A DNA stretch of 64,000 nucleotides. It comes from JAUWKC01 sp035529895 (GTDB taxonomy: Bacteria; Planctomycetota; Phycisphaerae; Sedimentisphaerales; Anaerobacaceae). The stretch spans positions 1 through 64,000 of the forward strand of contig DATKVV010000022.1 of the NCBI GenBank assembly GCA_035529895.1, read 5' to 3'. Under the pieces are notes generated by a model. It was not told the DNA's origin and did no database searches. It saw only the letters and a list, made by a program, of their open reading frames with translations. The position numbers were made by a program, and so were the translations under genes. Of this stretch, positions 60,029-64,000 are shown one piece after another (position 1 is the first letter of the stretch; every line of letters begins with the position of its first letter).

Positions 60029-62539
60029 ATGTACCAACGACACAATTATGTGTTCTCAGTGTTCGTTGTGTTGGTCTGGCTGCCTTTAATTATCGCCGGT
60101 GTGCGGGGGGCAGACGACTTTTTCCCGTCGTTTGCCGACGAGCATATCGTCGGTTTGTGGCTGTTCGATGAGACCGACTATCCCTACACGACGCTGACCG
60201 ACGCGGGGCGGCACGAGTATGACCTGCGCCTGATGAAGGGCGGCAAGCTTGTACCCGGCAGATTCGGAAACTGTCTCAAGTTCACGCCAGGTCTCGATTA
60301 TGCCGTCAGTTACGCGGCCTGGAAGGGCGCGGTGGGATTCAACCACATGCGTGAGATGAGCGGCAGGCCGGGCAGCGGGCTTTTCGGACCAACAATTGCG
60401 CCGGAGCAAATCGCAAGGACTTTTGCCGAGCGGGACTTTACCTGCGAGTTCTGGCTGCTGCTGATGTCCAACCCTATCCAAGACGTGGTTCTTGTCGACC
60501 TCGGCGACACGTTCGAACCGGGCTTCAAAGTAACTCTCAAGACCGGCGCAAAAGGCTTCGTAATCGAAAATGCCTATGCCGGTTTCAGAGCCGAATGCCC
60601 AACCATACTTCAGCAAATCTGGGGCCGGGCGTGGCATCATATCGCTTTCACCTACTCGGCCGGAAGTGACCAGCTCAAATACTACATCGATGGCAAAGCC
60701 AGCGAGCCGGTAAAACTTTCCAGAATTGCGAAATCACAGGTCCCCGCCTCCGTTCGGCCTGAATCCATAGCGGACACCACCTACGGTATTTTTGAGAAGG
60801 AGGACCGGCGAAGCCTGCCCGACTACGAAAAACGAATCCAGCACCGGTTCAACTTCGCTTTGGGTCACGACCGCCGCGGCGAACATGACTTCAACGGCAA
60901 CCTTGACGAGCTACGATTCTCCGACGTCGTTCGTTACCAGGCGAATTTCCCTTTGCCCGACAGTTTCAGTCGCAACTACCGCAAGGACGCCCCCGCGCCG
61001 GCCGTCGTCAACGGCCTGCCGCTTTTGTTCGGGCCTGACAAGAGTTACTTACCCAACGAACCTGTGATGCTCGGCTCGCGAAAGCATGTCTTTATTGATG
61101 AAGTGATGGTGGATAAGAAAGAGAACGTCAAACTTACGCTGAACCCCCCGACCAAAGGAGTCAAGCTCAACATAAACGCGGCGTGGGATGCATCCTTCTT
61201 CGAGCACGAAGGCAGGATATACACCATCAAGTCCGAAGGCTATGAAGGGGATGAAGGACCCATAGAATTGTTCGTTTCAGATGACGGCGTGAATTTCGAG
61301 GCGCCCAGCCTCGGTCTTATCGAGCATAGCGGCTCAAAGGAAAACAACCTGGTTATGCTCAGTCTGCCGAGCTGGGGCAAATACTTCAAGGACACGAATC
61401 CTGCCTGTCCGCCGGAGGAGCTGTTCAAGGCGACGCTTTGGGTGGGCCAGCGGGGCATTTACCTTTACTTCTCACCCGACGCAATCCACTGGAGGCGCAA
61501 TGAAACGTGTATGCTTCCTCTTGTCAGCGGCGGCGGATGCGAGACGTTCTGGGACGACCAGCAGGGGATGTATTTCAACTATATAAAGCGTGACGGCAGC
61601 TACAACAGCGGCGAATACCCCAACTACGGAAGAAGCACGACCATGTTCAAGAGCCGCGAAATCAACAAGGCCTGGCCTTTCAATCCCGTGCCCAATCCTT
61701 ATTATGAAGGCTGGCCCTTCCCTGCCGTGACCGGTGAGGGAATAACCGTTCTGGGCCCGGATATCTTTGACCCGGATAATGGCCAGATTTTCCGGACTCG
61801 TCCGCAGAAGTACGAATGGGCGCCCGATACGTACGTGGCGTTTATGTTCCGCTCCGTCTGCGACATGGCCGTAAGCCGGGACGCAGTGAACTGGAAGATC
61901 CGCCCCGAACTGGGATTTTACATGCCGCCCGGCAGATTCATGAACCAGCCTGACTGGCAGCCGGAGTCGTATGGCAAAGCGAGGCATAAGTCAAAGAAAA
62001 CTAAACAAGACGACCGAGAAAAGCCGGGACTGAACGGGCAGGCCAAGACTGTTGACAGCGCTGATTTTACCAGCGGTGACATAGCCAATGGCATCATACG
62101 GCGGGGTGATGAACTCTGGCAGTACGCAAATTGTAGGATGACACGCGGCGGCCTCGCCACGGTTCGATTCACCCAGCGCCTCGACGGTTTCCTCTCGCTC
62201 GACGCTGGCGACAAGCCTGGAATCTTCATCACACGTCCATTCGTTTTTGATGGCCATAAGCTCCTCTTGAACGTCGCGGCAAGAGGCTCGGTCAAGGTCG
62301 GAATCACAAACCTGCCCGGAATGCAGGTGACGGGCTTTAACATAGGGCTGACCAATCCGCCGAAGAAGGCGGTACGAGGCTATGGGATTAATGATTGCGA
62401 CCCCATACGGACGGATTCGGTGCGGCAGGTCGTTACATGGAAGGGCGACCCTGATGTCGGCAACCTGGCCGGGCAGGTGGTGCGATTGCGCTTCGAGATG
62501 CAGAACGCCAAGCTGTATAGTTTTCAATTTGAGCAATAG
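60029..62539 (+). CDS. Secreted LamG and beta-propeller protein
   Basis: The 836-aa protein has AAGGAG 6 nt before ATG 60029. Signal peptide at ~7-28 (VFSVFVVLVWLPLIIAGVRG). Residues ~35-320 form a LamG/concanavalin-like domain (IVGLWLFDETDYPYTTLTDA, RAWHHIAFTYSAGSDQLKYY, FNGNLDELRFSDVVRYQANF). Residues ~355-660 are repeat blades of a five-bladed propeller like GH32/43/68 (VFIDEVMVDKKENVKL, IELFVSDDGVNFEAPSLGLI, FSPDAIHWRRNETCMLPLVS). The C-terminus is a beta-sandwich. Glycoside-hydrolase-like, but I cannot assign catalytic residues. The lipoprotein FAD oxidoreductase follows 26 nt downstream. Confidence 0.65.
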   Translation: MYQRHNYVFSVFVVLVWLPLIIAGVRGADDFFPSFADEHIVGLWLFDETDYPYTTLTDAGRHEYDLRLMKGGKLVPGRFGNCLKFTPGLDYAVSYAAWKGAVGFNHMREMSGRPGSGLFGPTIAPEQIARTFAERDFTCEFWLLLMSNPIQDVVLVDLGDTFEPGFKVTLKTGAKGFVIENAYAGFRAECPTILQQIWGRAWHHIAFTYSAGSDQLKYYIDGKASEPVKLSRIAKSQVPASVRPESIADTTYGIFEKEDRRSLPDYEKRIQHRFNFALGHDRRGEHDFNGNLDELRFSDVVRYQANFPLPDSFSRNYRKDAPAPAVVNGLPLLFGPDKSYLPNEPVMLGSRKHVFIDEVMVDKKENVKLTLNPPTKGVKLNINAAWDASFFEHEGRIYTIKSEGYEGDEGPIELFVSDDGVNFEAPSLGLIEHSGSKENNLVMLSLPSWGKYFKDTNPACPPEELFKATLWVGQRGIYLYFSPDAIHWRRNETCMLPLVSGGGCETFWDDQQGMYFNYIKRDGSYNSGEYPNYGRSTTMFKSREINKAWPFNPVPNPYYEGWPFPAVTGEGITVLGPDIFDPDNGQIFRTRPQKYEWAPDTYVAFMFRSVCDMAVSRDAVNWKIRPELGFYMPPGRFMNQPDWQPESYGKARHKSKKTKQDDREKPGLNGQAKTVDSADFTSGDIANGIIRRGDELWQYANCRMTRGGLATVRFTQRLDGFLSLDAGDKPGIFITRPFVFDGHKLLLNVAARGSVKVGITNLPGMQVTGFNIGLTNPPKKAVRGYGINDCDPIRTDSVRQVVTWKGDPDVGNLAGQVVRLRFEMQNAKLYSFQFEQ

Positions 62540-62565
62540 CGAATTTGTCACTGAGGAGCTTTGAA

Positions 62566-64000
62566 GTGCTTGTTGCTTCTTACCGTTTTTCGAAGGCACG
62601 CTGTTTACTGCAGCTTGCGTGTGTATTTACTCTGTTTGTCTGTGTTGCGATTCTGTCATGTAGGTCCACGGCGAAAGGTGAAACCGGGTCAGTTATCTGG
62701 CTGGAGGCCGAGCAGTTTCACAAGACCGGCGGATGGTCAAATGACTGTCAGTTTGTGGACCTGATGGGCTCGCCATATCTGCTGGCGGGCGGTCTCGGCA
62801 AGCCGGTCGAGGACGCGGTTACTTTCGCCCAGGTCACAAAGGGGGGAGAATATCGTTTGTGGGTAAGGTGCAAGGACTGGCTCCCCACCCACTCGCCGGG
62901 CAGGTTCGAGGTGCGGATCGGGGACAAAGCTTCGGCAGTCACATTCGGCAAGGCCGAGACGGACGCGTGGCAGTGGGTGGACGGCGGGGTCTTTGAACTC
63001 GAACCGGGCCGGCTGCAAATTCGACTGTGTGACCTGACCGGCTGGTGGGGACGCTGCGATGCTCTGGTCCTTGCCTGCGATGGCTTCAGACCGTCGGACG
63101 ATCCGGCCGCGCTGGCGAGGCAGCGCGAAAAATACGGAGGTGTAAGTCCTGAAATCCGCGACATGGGTGATTTTGATGTTGTGGTGGTGGGCGGAGGTTC
63201 CGCCGGCTGCGGCGCGGCCGTAGCCGCCGCCCGGCACGGCTGCAAGGTCGCATTCATACAGGACAGGCCCGTCCTCGGCGGAAATGCCTCGTCGGAAATC
63301 TCAATCCCGCCGATGGGCTACACCGGCAGCCCGCCGGACAAGGTCAATGTGACCGGGCTGGCGGAGGAATTTTTCCCCCGACAGGACTGGCGGAACTTTG
63401 CAGACTCTAAGAAAATTGAATCCGTTGTCCGCGCCGAACGGAACATCTGTGTTTTTCTAAACACCCGGGCCACCGGCGTCGAGAAGGCCTCCGAAGACCG
63501 CATCAAATCAGTAGTGGCGCTGGATGTTAACGCCGGTCGGCGGATGAGGTTCTGTGCCCCACTGTTTATCGACTGCACGGGGCACGGGTGGGTCGGCTAT
63601 TACGCGGGCGCGGAATATCGGATGGGCCAGGAAGCCCGGCGCGAATTCAACGAATCGCTTGCACCTGTCAAACCCGGCAGCCGCACCATGGGTAATAACC
63701 TCTACAACAGCGCATTCAAAACACACGACAAACCCGTACCGTTCGAAAGTCCGAACTGGGCTTACAAATGGACCGGGCCCAATGACTTCGAGGCGTTGAA
63801 TTCACATAAGCGTCTGGATGAAGTTGTGCGTCCTGCGAACTTCGATGTTCCCTCTCGCGGCCAAGGTCGCAACCCCGGCAGCGATAGAAATGGGGGTGTT
63901 TATCGCACCTGGTGGGTCGAATACGGCGGCGTACTTAACATAATTGAAGATGCGGAGAAAATACGCGATGAGCTGTTTCGGATAAACATCGGCCTGTGGA
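62566..64000 (+). CDS. Lipoprotein FAD-dependent oxidoreductase (3' end outside window)
   Basis: A GTG start with GAGGAG 7 nt upstream opens a frame that stays open to the window edge (478 codons). The signal ends in a lipobox-like AILSC (Cys ~31). Residues ~40-175 resemble a carbohydrate-binding module (VIWLEAEQFHKTGGWSNDCQ). From ~205 an FAD-dependent oxidoreductase (PF12831-type) begins: DFDVVVVGGGSAGCGAAVAA, AFIQDRPVLGGNASSEISIP, and CTGHGWVGYYAGAEYRMG. Planctomycetes use such flavoproteins with secreted carbohydrate-active proteins. Substrate unknown; the C-terminus is missing. The GTG start is supported by the ribosome site. Confidence 0.75.
   Translation, partial: MLVASYRFSKARCLLQLACVFTLFVCVAILSCRSTAKGETGSVIWLEAEQFHKTGGWSNDCQFVDLMGSPYLLAGGLGKPVEDAVTFAQVTKGGEYRLWVRCKDWLPTHSPGRFEVRIGDKASAVTFGKAETDAWQWVDGGVFELEPGRLQIRLCDLTGWWGRCDALVLACDGFRPSDDPAALARQREKYGGVSPEIRDMGDFDVVVVGGGSAGCGAAVAAARHGCKVAFIQDRPVLGGNASSEISIPPMGYTGSPPDKVNVTGLAEEFFPRQDWRNFADSKKIESVVRAERNICVFLNTRATGVEKASEDRIKSVVALDVNAGRRMRFCAPLFIDCTGHGWVGYYAGAEYRMGQEARREFNESLAPVKPGSRTMGNNLYNSAFKTHDKPVPFESPNWAYKWTGPNDFEALNSHKRLDEVVRPANFDVPSRGQGRNPGSDRNGGVYRTWWVEYGGVLNIIEDAEKIRDELFRINIGLW

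Overview
The window looks like bacterial chromosome from a Planctomycetota lineage, most likely class Phycisphaerae. The placement is an inference. It rests on a secreted HAF-repeat protein with a dockerin-like segment, many secreted or lipoprotein carbohydrate-associated proteins (sialate O-acetylesterase, GH67-like protein, LamG/propeller protein, lipoprotein FAD oxidoreductase), and a dispersed AAATTGGGTTTG repeat of a kind I associate from memory with Phycisphaerae assemblies. No rRNA or tRNA gene was found by eye.

Layout. (1) 1-13.7 kb is an accessory, phage-derived region. The 3' end of an IS5-type insertion sequence has cut into a zinc-ribbon gene. What follows is a four-gene cassette (zinc-ribbon protein, fibre-like protein, Cys-rich protein, small CPxGKW zinc protein) that occurs twice, at 138-2889 and 9215-12061. 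The two cassettes flank a capsid operon: small helical protein, HK97-type prohead protease, HK97-fold major capsid protein, a 148-aa protein, a tape-measure-like coiled-coil protein and a 77-aa protein. No portal, terminase, tail-tube, lysis or integrase gene is visible. The operon has a near-consensus promoter, a leader with a perfect 17-bp inverted repeat, and GC-rich stem-loops in several spacers. After the second cassette come a helix-turn-helix protein fused to two Clp-N domains, with an elaborate putative operator, and two small membrane/coiled-coil proteins.

(2) 13.7-22.6 kb holds prmC, repeats and IS1380-type remnants, the HAF/dockerin protein, an SPFH/band-7 protein, a HEAT-repeat secreted protein, and a REP-associated tyrosine transposase whose own 3' end is repeated in a 144-bp-period array upstream. 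(3) 22.6-44.0 kb is mostly housekeeping. It includes a minus-strand run of an MFS-like membrane protein, glyS, a yhcH-like gene, a membrane protein and asnS. It also has a BaiN-like flavoprotein, a zinc-peptidase/ATP-grasp pair, an M48 lipoprotein protease, mutS with an mnmE-like gene lacking the terminal Cys motif, and tkt-obgE-coaX-PHP lipoprotein.

(4) 42.7-50.3 kb is a minus-strand catabolic-looking group: aminotransferase, HpaI-type aldolase, glycerate kinase, secreted GH67-like protein and Tat-exported fucose-isomerase-like protein. (5) 50.6-64 kb holds rpmA with a clear promoter and terminator, a TlpA-like lipoprotein, sialate O-acetylesterase, two tandem cation/proton antiporters with CBS pairs, rnpA, a MerR-like protein overlapping an MCE/MlaD-like protein, a small lipoprotein, a LamG/propeller protein, and a lipoprotein FAD-dependent oxidoreductase that runs off the window.

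The best candidate for something undescribed is the 0-13.7 kb unit: capsid and protease without visible packaging genes, flanked by duplicated cassettes with a diversified Cys-rich protein and followed by an HTH-ClpN regulator. A degraded prophage with its packaging genes outside the window remains the main alternative.
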